DNA from: CAVYBY01 sp963766935 | GTDB taxonomy: Bacteria > Actinomycetota > UBA4738 > HRBIN12 | Assembly: GCA_963766935.1 (NCBI GenBank) | Contig: CAVYBY010000003.1 | Span: forward strand, 434,001 to 498,000 | Length of the DNA stretch: 64,000 nt | Reading direction: 5' to 3' | Shown here: positions 33,311 to 43,145 of the stretch, piece after piece | How positions within the stretch are numbered: the stretch's first letter is position 1 | Layout of the letters: each line of letters opens with the position of its first letter | Position numbers and translations under genes: made by a program | Notes under the pieces: generated by a model | Database searches by the model: none | Seen by the model: the letters and a program-made list of their open reading frames with translations, nothing else | What the model was told of the DNA's origin: nothing

Positions 33311-33324
33311 GACGACTCCTCCAT

Positions 33325-33377
33325 CCTGTCCACTTGGCCTGTCCACTCGGCCTGCCCACGTGGCCTGCCCACGTTGG
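33325..33377. repeat. 13-base tandem repeat, four copies, upstream of lemA
   Basis: Units at 33325, 33338, 33351 and 33364 follow CCTGYCCACNYGG; the last has one extra base. They lie between lemA and the upstream membrane-protein gene. Confidence 0.85.
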
Positions 33378-33407
33378 CTCTTGCGGACTGTCCCTTCCGA
33401 AACCAGC

Positions 33408-34094
33408 TTAGCCGGAGGTTCCTCGTGGGTACAAAGAGGCCACCACGCGCGGGACGTGCTCGCCGAACGCCTTGGCGGTGCCGATCAGCGGCACCAGCTC
33501 GGCCGGGCGGAGCCGGCGGTGGGAAACCAGCAGTTGGTCTTCGAGCACCTCGAAGGCGTATCCCGCGCCCGCCTCCAGCAGCCACGCCATCATCCGGGCG
33601 TCCACGAACGCGGTGGCGAACGCCCGGTCCTTGCCCTTGACGTTGTAGGCCCGGTTGAACGCCTCGGACTCGAACTCGATGTCGCGCAGCGCGACGGCGT
33701 CGGCAAGGCGGGTCAGGACGGTCTCGTGGTCGATCGTGAGCCGGGGGCAGGAGGCGTCGACCGGGACGATGGCGCAGTCGAAGCGGTGATAGGTCTTCGA
33801 TGTGTTGCCGTTCGAGTCGGTCGAGGTGTCGTAGTACCAGAAGTCGAACGCCCTCACGGACACGCCCTGCCAGTCCCCGGACAGCACGTTCTCGATCCCC
33901 CGCCCGTCGCCCCGCTCGAACAGCGCGAACGGCCGGCCGAGAAGCCCGAACGGGTCCTCCGCCGAGTACTCGAGCCCCAGCTGCCGGGCCATCGTCGCGA
34001 AGCCCTGCCGCCGTTGCTGCTTCAGGTAGAACGAGATGCCCGCGACGGCCGCGACGACGACCACCACGAGCAGCAAGATCAGCGCGGGACCCAT
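33408..34094 (-). CDS. Membrane-anchored protein of unknown function (next to LemA)
   Basis: A 228-residue protein with one N-terminal membrane segment (ALILLLVVVVVAAVAGISFYL) and a cytosolic domain that includes FATMARQLGLEYSAEDPFGLLGRPFALFERGDGRGIENVLSGDWQGVSVRAFDFWYY and LLVSHRRLRPAELVPLIGTAKAFGEHVPRVV. It has the general style of DUF3137-like proteins found beside LemA, but I cannot assign it firmly. It is separated from lemA by the 13-base repeats. Its -10 hexamer TAGGCT includes the clpB stop codon. Confidence 0.55.
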   Translation of the reverse strand: MGPALILLLVVVVVAAVAGISFYLKQQRRQGFATMARQLGLEYSAEDPFGLLGRPFALFERGDGRGIENVLSGDWQGVSVRAFDFWYYDTSTDSNGNTSKTYHRFDCAIVPVDASCPRLTIDHETVLTRLADAVALRDIEFESEAFNRAYNVKGKDRAFATAFVDARMMAWLLEAGAGYAFEVLEDQLLVSHRRLRPAELVPLIGTAKAFGEHVPRVVASLYPRGTSG

Positions 34095-34102
34095 CGATAC
34101 GT

Positions 34103-34108
34103 AGCCTA
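34103..34108 (-). promoter_or_regulatory. -10 element overlapping the clpB stop codon
   Basis: TAGGCT on the minus strand, 8 bases from ATG 34094; its first three bases are the clpB TAG. Confidence 0.4.
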
Positions 34109-36709
34109 GGTCTTGTTCACATCGAGGCGCCCGCTCACGCGGAACACCATGCCATCCGCGGTGGCGTCGACCTCGACGGTGTCGCCGTCGTGGATCTCGC
34201 CGGCGAGCAGCTTGAGCGCCAGCGGATCCTGGATCTCGCGCTGGATCAGCCGCTTGAGCGGGCGCGCGCCGAACGCGGGGTCGTAGCCCATGTTGCCGAG
34301 CCGGTCGCGCGCCGCGTCGGTCAAGACCATCGTCAGCTTCCGATCGGCGACCCGCTCCTGGAGCTGACGCACCTGGATGTCGACGATCCGGCGGATCTGG
34401 TCCCGCGCCAAGGGCTCGAATACCACGATCTCGTCGATCCGGTTGACGAACTCGGGACGAAACGCGGCGCGGACGTGATCGAGCACCTCTTCGGTTCGCT
34501 TCTCCTGCGACATCGTCGGATCCGCGAACACGGTGGAACCGAGGTTCGACGTCATGATCACGATCGTGTTGCGGAAGTCGACGGTCCGGCCGTGTCCGTC
34601 CGTCAGGCGTCCGTCGTCGAGCAGCTGGAGCAGGATGTTGAACACGTCGCCGTGTGCCTTCTCGATCTCGTCCAGCAGCACGACGCTGTACGGGCGCCGG
34701 CGGACCGCCTCGGTCAGCTGCCCGCCTTCCTCGTAGCCGACATAGCCGGGCGGGGCCCCGACCAGACGCGACACGGCGTGGCGCTCCTGGTACTCGCTCA
34801 TATCGATGCGGATCATCGCCCGCTCGTCGTCGAACAGATACTCGGCGAGCGCGCGCGCCAGCTCCGTCTTGCCGACGCCGGTAGGCCCGAGGAACAGGAA
34901 CGAGCCGATCGGCCGGTTCGGGTCCGAGAGGCCGGCCCGGGAACGCCGGATCGCGTTCGACACGGCCTCGACCGCTTCGTCCTGTCCGATCACGCGCTCG
35001 TGCAGCGCGGCCTCCAGGTGGACGAGCTTCTGCATCTCGCCCTCCATGAGGCGGCTGATCGGGATGCCGGTCCACCGCGCGACGACCTCGGCAACGTCTT
35101 CCTCGGTGACCTCTTCGTTCAGCATCTTCTGCTCCGACTGGAGCGCCTCGAGCTTGGTGTTCTCCTCTTCGAGCTGCCGCTCGAGCTCGACGAGCCTCCC
35201 GTAGCGGAGCTCGGCCGCGCGCTCGAGGTCGCCGTCGCGCTCGGCGCGCTCGGCCTCGCCGCGGGACTCCTCGATCTCGGACTTGAGCCGCCGGATCCGG
35301 TCGATCTGCTCTTTCTCCTGCTGCCAGTGCGCGCGCATCGCGGCGCTCGACTCGTTCAGATCGGCGAGCTCCGCCTCGATCCGCTCCAGCCGTTCCTTCG
35401 ATGCCGCGTCGGACTCCTTCTGAAGAGCCGCGCGCTCGATCTCCAGCTGGCGAACGCGACGCTCGACCTCGTCGATCTCGACGGGCACCGAGTCGATCTC
35501 GATCCGCAGGCGACTGGCCGCCTCGTCGATGAGGTCGATCGCCTTGTCGGGCAGGAACCGCCCGGTGACGTACCGGTCGGACAGGACCGCCGCCGCCACG
35601 AGCGCCGGGTCCTGGATGCGCACGCCGTGGTGCACCTCGTAGCGCTCCTTCAATCCGCGCAGGATGCCGATGGTGTCCTCGACGCTCGGCTCGGCGACCA
35701 GCACCGGTTGGAACCGCCGCTCCAGCGCCGGGTCCTTCTCGATGTGCTCGCGGTACTCGTCGAGCGTCGTCGCGCCGATCGCGCGAAGCTCGCCGCGGGC
35801 GAGCATCGGCTTGAGCAGGTTGCCCGCATCCATCGCGCCCTCGGCCGCACCCGCGCCGACGATCGTGTGGAGCTCGTCGATGAACGTGATGACCTCGCCC
35901 TCGGAGTCCGAGATCTCCTGGAGCACGGCTTTGAGCCGTTCCTCGAACTCTCCCCGGTACTTCGCGCCGGCCACCATCGAACCCAGGTCGAGCGCGATCA
36001 CGCGCTTGTTCTTGAGCGATTCGGGGACGTCGCCGGCGACGATCCGCTGCGCGAGACCCTCGACGATGGCCGTCTTGCCGACGCCGGGCTCGCCGATGAG
36101 GACCGGGTTGTTCTTGGTCCGCCTGGAGAGCACCTGGATGACGCGGCGCACCTCTTCGTCGCGACCGATCACCGGATCCAGCTTGCCCTCGCGAGCCTGC
36201 TCCGTGAGATCGCGGCCGAACTTCTCGAGCGCCTGGTACGTCTCCTCCGGGTTCTCGCCGGTCACGCGCCGGCGTCCGCGGACCTCCGCGAGCGCGGCCA
36301 GCACGCCGTCGTGGTTCAAGCCGGCGTCCCGCAGGATCGCCGCGGCCTTCCCGCCGCCGGCGAGCATCGCCAGGAGCAGGTGCTCGGTCGAGACGTATTC
36401 GTCGGTGAGCGATTCCGCCTCCGCCCCGGCAGCCTGCAGCATCCGCGAGGTCTCCGGCGAGAACCTGGGCTCGACCCCCTGGGCGTACACCTTGGGCAGC
36501 GCCTCGAGGGCCTCGTCCACGCGGTCGCGAACCGTCTTGGGCGCAACGCCCATCGCGGTAAGGAGCGGGAAGACGACCCCCTCGGGGTCCGCCAGCAGGG
36601 CGAACAGCACGTGCTCGGGCTCGATGCTCTGGTGGTTGCGCGCGAGCGCCTGCTGGTGCGCGCCGTCGAGCGCCGCCCTGGTCTTGATCGTCAGCTTGTT
36701 CAGGTCCAC
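34106..36709 (-). CDS. clpB: ATP-dependent disaggregase ClpB
   Basis: A hexameric AAA+ chaperone that pulls proteins out of aggregates together with DnaK/DnaJ/GrpE. The 867-residue protein has the Clp N domain (1-145), the first Walker A GEPGVGKT at 206-213, a long coiled-coil middle domain (about 400-530) and the second Walker A GPTGVGKT near 605, with GYVGYEEGGQLTEAVRRRPYSVVLLDEIEKAH following. The C-terminus ends DVNKT. GTG start. It is the last gene of the dnaK-grpE-dnaJ-hspR-clpB operon, 30 bases after hspR. Confidence 0.96.
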   Translation of the reverse strand: MDLNKLTIKTRAALDGAHQQALARNHQSIEPEHVLFALLADPEGVVFPLLTAMGVAPKTVRDRVDEALEALPKVYAQGVEPRFSPETSRMLQAAGAEAESLTDEYVSTEHLLLAMLAGGGKAAAILRDAGLNHDGVLAALAEVRGRRRVTGENPEETYQALEKFGRDLTEQAREGKLDPVIGRDEEVRRVIQVLSRRTKNNPVLIGEPGVGKTAIVEGLAQRIVAGDVPESLKNKRVIALDLGSMVAGAKYRGEFEERLKAVLQEISDSEGEVITFIDELHTIVGAGAAEGAMDAGNLLKPMLARGELRAIGATTLDEYREHIEKDPALERRFQPVLVAEPSVEDTIGILRGLKERYEVHHGVRIQDPALVAAAVLSDRYVTGRFLPDKAIDLIDEAASRLRIEIDSVPVEIDEVERRVRQLEIERAALQKESDAASKERLERIEAELADLNESSAAMRAHWQQEKEQIDRIRRLKSEIEESRGEAERAERDGDLERAAELRYGRLVELERQLEEENTKLEALQSEQKMLNEEVTEEDVAEVVARWTGIPISRLMEGEMQKLVHLEAALHERVIGQDEAVEAVSNAIRRSRAGLSDPNRPIGSFLFLGPTGVGKTELARALAEYLFDDERAMIRIDMSEYQERHAVSRLVGAPPGYVGYEEGGQLTEAVRRRPYSVVLLDEIEKAHGDVFNILLQLLDDGRLTDGHGRTVDFRNTIVIMTSNLGSTVFADPTMSQEKRTEEVLDHVRAAFRPEFVNRIDEIVVFEPLARDQIRRIVDIQVRQLQERVADRKLTMVLTDAARDRLGNMGYDPAFGARPLKRLIQREIQDPLALKLLAGEIHDGDTVEVDATADGMVFRVSGRLDVNKT

Positions 36710-36739
36710 GTGAGGTCCGTCCTTTTGTCTCGCTGTTCG

Positions 36740-37138
36740 CTACGGCCGCTGCGGCGGGAAGATGCTTCTGATCGGCACGATCTCGGTCGTCTGCCGCCGG
36801 CCGGGCATCGAGATCGCCCGCCGGCGAAGATCCACTTCGAGCTCCGAGATCCGGGCGCGGAGCTGTTCGATCTCGCCCTGCAGCTCGAGGATCTGTTTGA
36901 CGCCGGCCAGGTTGACGCCGCGTTGCTGCGTCAGCGCTTGGATCTCGCGGAGCAGGTCGATGTCCTGCTGCGAGTACCGCCGGGTGTTTCCCGAGGTCCG
37001 CTTTGGCTGCACGAGCCCCTTCCGCTCATAGATGCGGAGCGTCTGCGGATGAACCCCAGCGAGCTCGGCCGCCACGCTGATGATGTAGACGGCCTGCTCG
37101 TCGCGCCGCGTTCCCGATCGTCGTCTGTCCTGATCCAT
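36740..37138 (-). CDS. hspR: MerR-family heat-shock repressor HspR
   Basis: A 132-residue DNA-binding protein. The N-terminal MerR helix-turn-helix VYIISVAAELAGVHPQTLRIYERKGLVQPKRTSGNTRRYSQQDIDLL is followed by QRGVNLAGVKQILELQ and a coiled coil. In actinobacteria HspR with DnaK as co-repressor shuts its own operon. Its place between dnaJ and clpB is the classical one. No convincing HAIR operator is seen upstream of dnaK (see findings). Confidence 0.92.
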   Translation of the reverse strand: MDQDRRRSGTRRDEQAVYIISVAAELAGVHPQTLRIYERKGLVQPKRTSGNTRRYSQQDIDLLREIQALTQQRGVNLAGVKQILELQGEIEQLRARISELEVDLRRRAISMPGRRQTTEIVPIRSIFPPQRP

Positions 37139-37153
37139 GTCTGCCTCCCGGGC

Positions 37154-38296
37154 CTAGGACACGCCCAGCCCATCGCGGGGTGAGCGAGACCGGGCCTCGT
37201 CGAGCTGCTTCAAGAGGTCGCGCTCCTTGTGCGAGAGCTTTCCGGGCACGTCGACCGTGGCCGTTACGAGCAGGTCGCCGTGGCCCCCCTTCTTCGGTGC
37301 CCCTCGGCCCTTCAGCCGGAAGGTCTTGCCGCTGGGTGTTCCCGCCGGCACCTTGAGCTTCACGGAGCCGTCGAGCGTCGGCACCTCGACGTTGGCCCCG
37401 AGTGCCGCCTCCGAGTACGAGACCGGCAGCTCGATGGTCAGGTCGTCGCCGCGGCGTCCGAACACCTTGTGCGGACGCACGTGCACCACCACATAGAGAT
37501 CGCCCGGCTGCGCGCCGGCCTGCCCGGGCTCGCCACGTCCGCCCAGACGGATCCGCGCGCCGTCCTTGACGCCCGCCGGCACCTTCACCTTGAGGCGGCG
37601 GGTCCGGCGTTCGGCCCCCGTTCCGTGACAGGTCGTGCACGGGTGCTCGATCAATCGCCCCGTCCCCCCGCAGTCGGGGCACGGACGCGACAGCGAGAAC
37701 GGCCCCTGCGGCACGGCCACCTGGCCGCTGCCCCCGCACGTCGGACACGTGATCGGCGACGTGCCGGGCTCCGCGCCGGAACCACCGCACGTGTGACAGG
37801 TCGCGGGCCCGGAGATCCTCACCGGAACGGTGGTTCCGGCCATGGCGTCCTCGAACGAGACCGTCACCTGCGTCTCGAGATCCGCTCCGCGCCGGGACGC
37901 ACGGGTGCCGCGATTGCGGCGACCGCCGCCGAAGAGACCACCGAAGAGGTCACCGAGGTCGACGTCGGCCGTCTCGTAGCGGACGCCGCCCGGCCATCCG
38001 CCGCCCGCGCCCCCCGGCCATCCCGACGGGCCGCCGGCACCGACGCCGGATGCCGCCATCTCGCGAACCCGGTCGTAGGACGCGCGCTTCTCCTCGTCGC
38101 CGAGGACGTCGTAGGCCGCGGAGATCTCCTTGAACCGGGTCTCCGCGTCGGCGTTGCCGGGATTCGCGTCGGGGTGGTGCGCCTGCGCGAGCTTGCGGTA
38201 CGACTTCTTGATGTCGGCCGCGGAGGCGTTCTTGGGCACGCCGAGGACCTGGTAGTAGTCCTTCTCGAACCATTCGCGACGTACCTCGTCCGCCAT
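37154..38296 (-). CDS. dnaJ: Chaperone DnaJ
   Basis: The DnaK co-chaperone. The 380-residue protein has the J domain with HPD at residues 41-43 (AQAHHPDANPG), a Gly-rich linker, four zinc-finger repeats CHTCGGSG, CPTCGGSG, CPDCGGTG and CTTCHGTG near 165-230, and the C-terminal peptide-binding domain. It is the full type I form. Spacing is 42 bases after grpE and 15 before hspR. Confidence 0.95.
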   Translation of the reverse strand: MADEVRREWFEKDYYQVLGVPKNASAADIKKSYRKLAQAHHPDANPGNADAETRFKEISAAYDVLGDEEKRASYDRVREMAASGVGAGGPSGWPGGAGGGWPGGVRYETADVDLGDLFGGLFGGGRRNRGTRASRRGADLETQVTVSFEDAMAGTTVPVRISGPATCHTCGGSGAEPGTSPITCPTCGGSGQVAVPQGPFSLSRPCPDCGGTGRLIEHPCTTCHGTGAERRTRRLKVKVPAGVKDGARIRLGGRGEPGQAGAQPGDLYVVVHVRPHKVFGRRGDDLTIELPVSYSEAALGANVEVPTLDGSVKLKVPAGTPSGKTFRLKGRGAPKKGGHGDLLVTATVDVPGKLSHKERDLLKQLDEARSRSPRDGLGVS

Positions 38297-38338
38297 GTGC
38301 GTGCACTCCCTACGATGCCGGAACCCGTCCGGTCCGGC

Positions 38339-38925
38339 TTACGACCGCTCGACTCGAACGCCGGCGGGACGAAGGACCCGGCCCCGCAGGGTGTATCCGG
38401 GCCGCAGGACGTCGGCCACCACCGGCTCCCCGTCCCCGTCGCCCGTCTGCATGAGCGCCTCGTGCTGCTCCGGGTCGAAGGTCCGTCCCTGCGCGTCGAT
38501 CCGCTCGAGCCCCTCGGCCTTCAGGGCATCGACCAGCTTCGCGTAGACGAGCTCGACCCCCTTGAGGAACTTCTGGAAGTCCGGCTGCGCCTCGGCCGAC
38601 ATCAATGCCAGGTCGAAATCGTCGAGCACCTCCAGCAGCTTGCGAACGACCGGCTCGGCCGCGTGCTCGACCGCGTGCGTCTGCTCCTTGAGCACCCGCT
38701 TGCGGTAGTTGTCGAACTCGGCCTGCAACCGCCGAAGGTGATCCAGGTACTCCTTCGCCTCGGCGCGGGCCGCCGCGAGCTCATCGCTCGACGGCGGCGA
38801 CGCCTCGTCGGCCGCGGCCGCGGCCGGGGGCGCGCCGGGGATCTCCTGCGAGCCCGGCGCGTCCCGGTCCGCGAACCGGCGCTTGTCGGTGACCCGTAGC
38901 GGCGGGCCTTCCGGCTCGTCACGCA

Positions 38926-38926
<1 letters not shown>
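38339..38926 (-). CDS. grpE: Nucleotide exchange factor GrpE
   Basis: Releases ADP from DnaK. The 195-residue protein has a disordered acidic/Ala-Pro N-terminus, a long coiled coil (DELAAARAEAKEYLDHLRRLQAEFDNYRKRVLKEQ) and the C-terminal beta domain GRTFDPEQHEALMQTGDGDGEPVVADVLRPGYTLRGRVLRPAGV. ATG 38926 overlaps the last base of the dnaK stop; GTG 38929 is an alternative. Confidence 0.94.
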
Positions 38927-40803
<1,877 letters not shown>

Positions 40804-40875
40804 GAAAATTCTCCCTTCCTACCGATGTGCCTGCGGTTCTGGGGCGCTGTTCCGGTGCTTCCTAAGTCTTAACAC

Positions 40876-40904
40876 AGTATGGAATCTGAGTATTTCATTG
40901 GCAA
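40876..40904 (-). promoter_or_regulatory. dnaK operon promoter
   Basis: On the minus strand a -35 TTGCCA (40904-40899) and a -10 CATACT (40881-40876) are 17 bases apart. Expected initiation is near 40869, giving a leader of about 65 bases. Confidence 0.5.
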
Positions 40905-41146
40905 CCTTTGCAGCCTTTGGGCAAACCCTTGGGGGGCAACCTCGGGGCAACTTCTGGTTCCGAGGCCGGAAGGTCCCACGGACTCGGGCTTCGGCCCTCC
41001 GGCGCAGATGCCGATGAACGGTCCAACGAGCGGGCAGAAGCGACCGACCTCCTTCCTACGGTTCAAGCCTGGGGGCCTTTCGTCCGAAGAAGGAACTAGA
41101 GCAAACGGTCCAGACGACGGACCGCACCAGAGCACGAGGGAGCAAG
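40905..41146. other. Intergenic region between dnaK and the NarL-type kinase gene
   Basis: With the dnaK leader, about 340 bases separate the two divergent genes. The region has several imperfect GGCAACCT-like copies (about 40900-40955) but no open frame with recognisable protein sequence, no tRNA and no clear operator. Confidence 0.4.
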
Positions 41147-41851
41147 GTGAGCGCACCGACCACGCACGCGAGAGTCGACGTCCGGCCCCAAGGGCCCGGC
41201 CAGAGCACCGCGCAACGCACGGTGGAGTCGCTCATGTACGAGGAGCGCAACCGGTGGGCCATGCACGTCCACGACCGGCTGACGCAATCGGTGACGAGCG
41301 CCGTCCTGGAGCTGCAAACGCTTCGCCGGCGAATGGAGACGGATCCGGCCGAGGCCATGCGGAGCCTGAAGACCGTCGAAGACGAGATCCGCGCCGACCT
41401 GCGTGAGATCCGCGAGGTCCTCTTCGAGCTCGATCGTGGCGAGCCGACGCCGGAGGAGCCGACGTTTGCCGGCTTCGTCGACGAGCTGGTGACCCGCTGG
41501 AAGATCCCGGCCCGAGTCCTCGTGACGGGGGCGCTCGACGAGGCGCCCGAAGAGGTCCTCGAGACCGCTCACGGGATCGTCGCTGAGGCCATCGCCAATG
41601 CCGCCAAACATTCCGGCTCCCCCGACGTGCTCGTGCGGGCCGGCATGAGCGGCGGCGGGCTGCGCCTGGAGATCGTCGATCGCGGGACGGGCATCGTCCC
41701 GGTCTCCGACGACGACCCCCACTTCGGTCTTCGACAGATGCGAGACCGCGCGCGAAAGCTGGGCGGCACCATCGACATCGAATCCACCCCCGGACACGGG
41801 ACCCGTGTGGTCGCCGTGCTCCCCGTCGGAGGAAGAGGAGAGCAATCATGA
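41147..41851 (+). CDS. Sensor histidine kinase, HisKA_3 (NarX/DegS) type
   Basis: A 234-residue cytosolic kinase that lacks any sensor domain. The dimerisation/phosphoacceptor helix EERNRWAMHVHDRLTQSVTSAVLELQTLRRRM has His42. The ATPase domain has EAIANAAKHSGSPDV (N box), LRLEIVDRGTGI (G1) and HFGLRQMRDRARKLGGTIDIESTPGHGTRV (G2). The GTG start has GGGAG five bases upstream. It overlaps the response regulator gene by 4 bases (ATGA), so the two form a pair. The signal may reach it through another protein. Confidence 0.9.
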   Translation: MSAPTTHARVDVRPQGPGQSTAQRTVESLMYEERNRWAMHVHDRLTQSVTSAVLELQTLRRRMETDPAEAMRSLKTVEDEIRADLREIREVLFELDRGEPTPEEPTFAGFVDELVTRWKIPARVLVTGALDEAPEEVLETAHGIVAEAIANAAKHSGSPDVLVRAGMSGGGLRLEIVDRGTGIVPVSDDDPHFGLRQMRDRARKLGGTIDIESTPGHGTRVVAVLPVGGRGEQS

Positions 41852-42540
41852 AGATCCTGATCGTCGACGACCATGCGCTCGTTCGCAGAGGGCTGAGCTA
41901 CGTGGTCAAGGAAGGGTTCCCCGACGCGGAGGTCGTCGAAGCCGAAGGTTCGGCGCGGGCATTGGAGCTGCTGCACGCGGGTCTGGACGCCGATCTGGCC
42001 CTCGTGGACGTTCGCATGCCCGATCTCGATGGGCTCGAGCTGCTCCGCCAGATGAAGGCCGAGTGGGCGGACGTGCCGGTCGTGATGCTGTCCACCTACG
42101 ACAACCCTCCCTACGTGAAGCGGGCTCTGTCCGACGGGGCCGCCGGCTACCTCTTGAAGGACTCGACGCCCGAGGACCTGACGCAGGCGATCAAGGTGGC
42201 CATCTCCGGGAGCGGCAACGTGCTCAGCCCGCGGGTCATCCAGAACCTCTTCGAAGACCAGGAGACCAACGGGCGCGGAGGCTCCCGAGGCGGAACCCAC
42301 CGTCGCGGCGAGTTCTCGCTGACGCAGCGCGAGCACGACATCCTCGCCCTGCTGTCCGAGGGACGCTCGAACCGCGACATCGCGCAGGCCCTGTTCCTGT
42401 CCGAGAAGACGGTCAAGGCGCACCTGGCCGCGATCTTCCGCAAGCTCGGCGTCACGAACCGCACCCAGGCCGCGATGATGGCGGTGCAGATGGGCGTGGG
42501 CCCGGTACCGGGCGCGCTGGCGGACGTGGCCGAGCGCTGA
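41848..42540 (+). CDS. Response regulator, NarL/LuxR family
   Basis: A 230-residue regulator. The receiver domain has DD at 7-8, phosphorylated Asp54 (LALVDVRMPDLDG), Ser/Thr in VVMLSTYD and Lys in YLLKDSTPEDL. After a Gly-rich linker (NGRGGSRGGTHRRG) comes the LuxR helix-turn-helix FSLTQREHDILALLSEGRSNRDIAQALFLSEKTVKAHLAAIFRKLGVTNRTQAA. It is the partner of the kinase just upstream. Targets are unknown. Confidence 0.93.
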   Translation: MKILIVDDHALVRRGLSYVVKEGFPDAEVVEAEGSARALELLHAGLDADLALVDVRMPDLDGLELLRQMKAEWADVPVVMLSTYDNPPYVKRALSDGAAGYLLKDSTPEDLTQAIKVAISGSGNVLSPRVIQNLFEDQETNGRGGSRGGTHRRGEFSLTQREHDILALLSEGRSNRDIAQALFLSEKTVKAHLAAIFRKLGVTNRTQAAMMAVQMGVGPVPGALADVAER

Positions 42541-42543
42541 GAC

Positions 42544-43107
42544 CTAGCGCTCGCGGAAGTCTTCGAAGAACCTGCTCGGCGTCGGGCCGCGCTGGCCCTG
42601 GTACTTGTTGCGCGTGGTGCCGTAGGGCCGCTCGGCCGCCGTCGTCAGGCGGAAGAACGAGATCTGCCCGATCTTCATGCCCGGATACAGGGTGATCGGC
42701 AGGTTCGCGACGTTCGACAGCTCGAGCGTGAGGTAGCCATCCCACCCCGGATCGACGTATCCGGCGGTGGAGTGGATCAAAAGACCCAGGCGTCCGAGAG
42801 AGGATTTGCCCTCGAGGCGCGCGACGAGGTCGTCGGGCAGGGCGACGCGCTCGAGCGTGGACCCGAGCACGAACTCGCCCGGGTGCAGGATGAACGGCTC
42901 GTCCGGCTTCACCTCGACCAGCTCCGTCAGGTCCGGCTGCTCCTCGCGCACATCGATGTACGGGTAGCGGTTGTTCGCGAAGACCCGGAACTGCGCGTCC
43001 ACGTGAAGATCGACCGAGGACGGCTGGACGCATGCCGGGTCGAAGGGGTCGATCACGATGTGGCCGGAGGCGACCTCTTCGCGGATGGTTCGATCGGACA
43101 GGATCAT
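42544..43107 (-). CDS. dcd: dCTP deaminase, dUMP-forming (bifunctional type)
   Basis: Makes dUMP precursors for thymidylate. The 187-residue trimeric protein has QPSSVDLHVDAQFRVF near 28-43, the catalytic region EGKSSLGRLGLLIHSTAGYVDPGWDGYLTLELSN at about 99-132 and NKYQGQRGPTPSRFFEDF at the end. The HSTAG motif matches the mycobacterial bifunctional dCTP deaminase/dUTPase, rather than the E. coli enzyme (HVTAH). A TAGCAT hexamer lies 9 bases before ATG. Confidence 0.93.
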   Translation of the reverse strand: MILSDRTIREEVASGHIVIDPFDPACVQPSSVDLHVDAQFRVFANNRYPYIDVREEQPDLTELVEVKPDEPFILHPGEFVLGSTLERVALPDDLVARLEGKSSLGRLGLLIHSTAGYVDPGWDGYLTLELSNVANLPITLYPGMKIGQISFFRLTTAAERPYGTTRNKYQGQRGPTPSRFFEDFRER

Positions 43108-43116
43108 CGCGTGCCG

Positions 43117-43122
43117 ATGCTA
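43117..43122 (-). promoter_or_regulatory. -10 element of dcd
   Basis: TAGCAT on the minus strand, 9 bases from ATG 43107, in the 38-base gap after the trpD stop. Confidence 0.4.
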
Positions 43123-43145
43123 GCCGCTCGATCCCGGCCCAGGCA

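Noticed and set aside
33325..33377. CRISPR array (four short direct repeats)
   Set aside because: Repeats are adjacent without spacers and only 13 bases long.
33800..37183. Very long plus-strand open frame (1127 codons) across clpB and hspR
   Set aside because: It is the antisense of two clear genes; composition is that of third-position GC bias, not a protein.
40861..40895. CIRCE-like element (TTAACACAG ... GAGTATTT) near the dnaK promoter
   Set aside because: Too many mismatches in both arms to TTAGCACTC-N9-GAGTGCTAA, the spacing is off by one, and the operon encodes HspR rather than HrcA.
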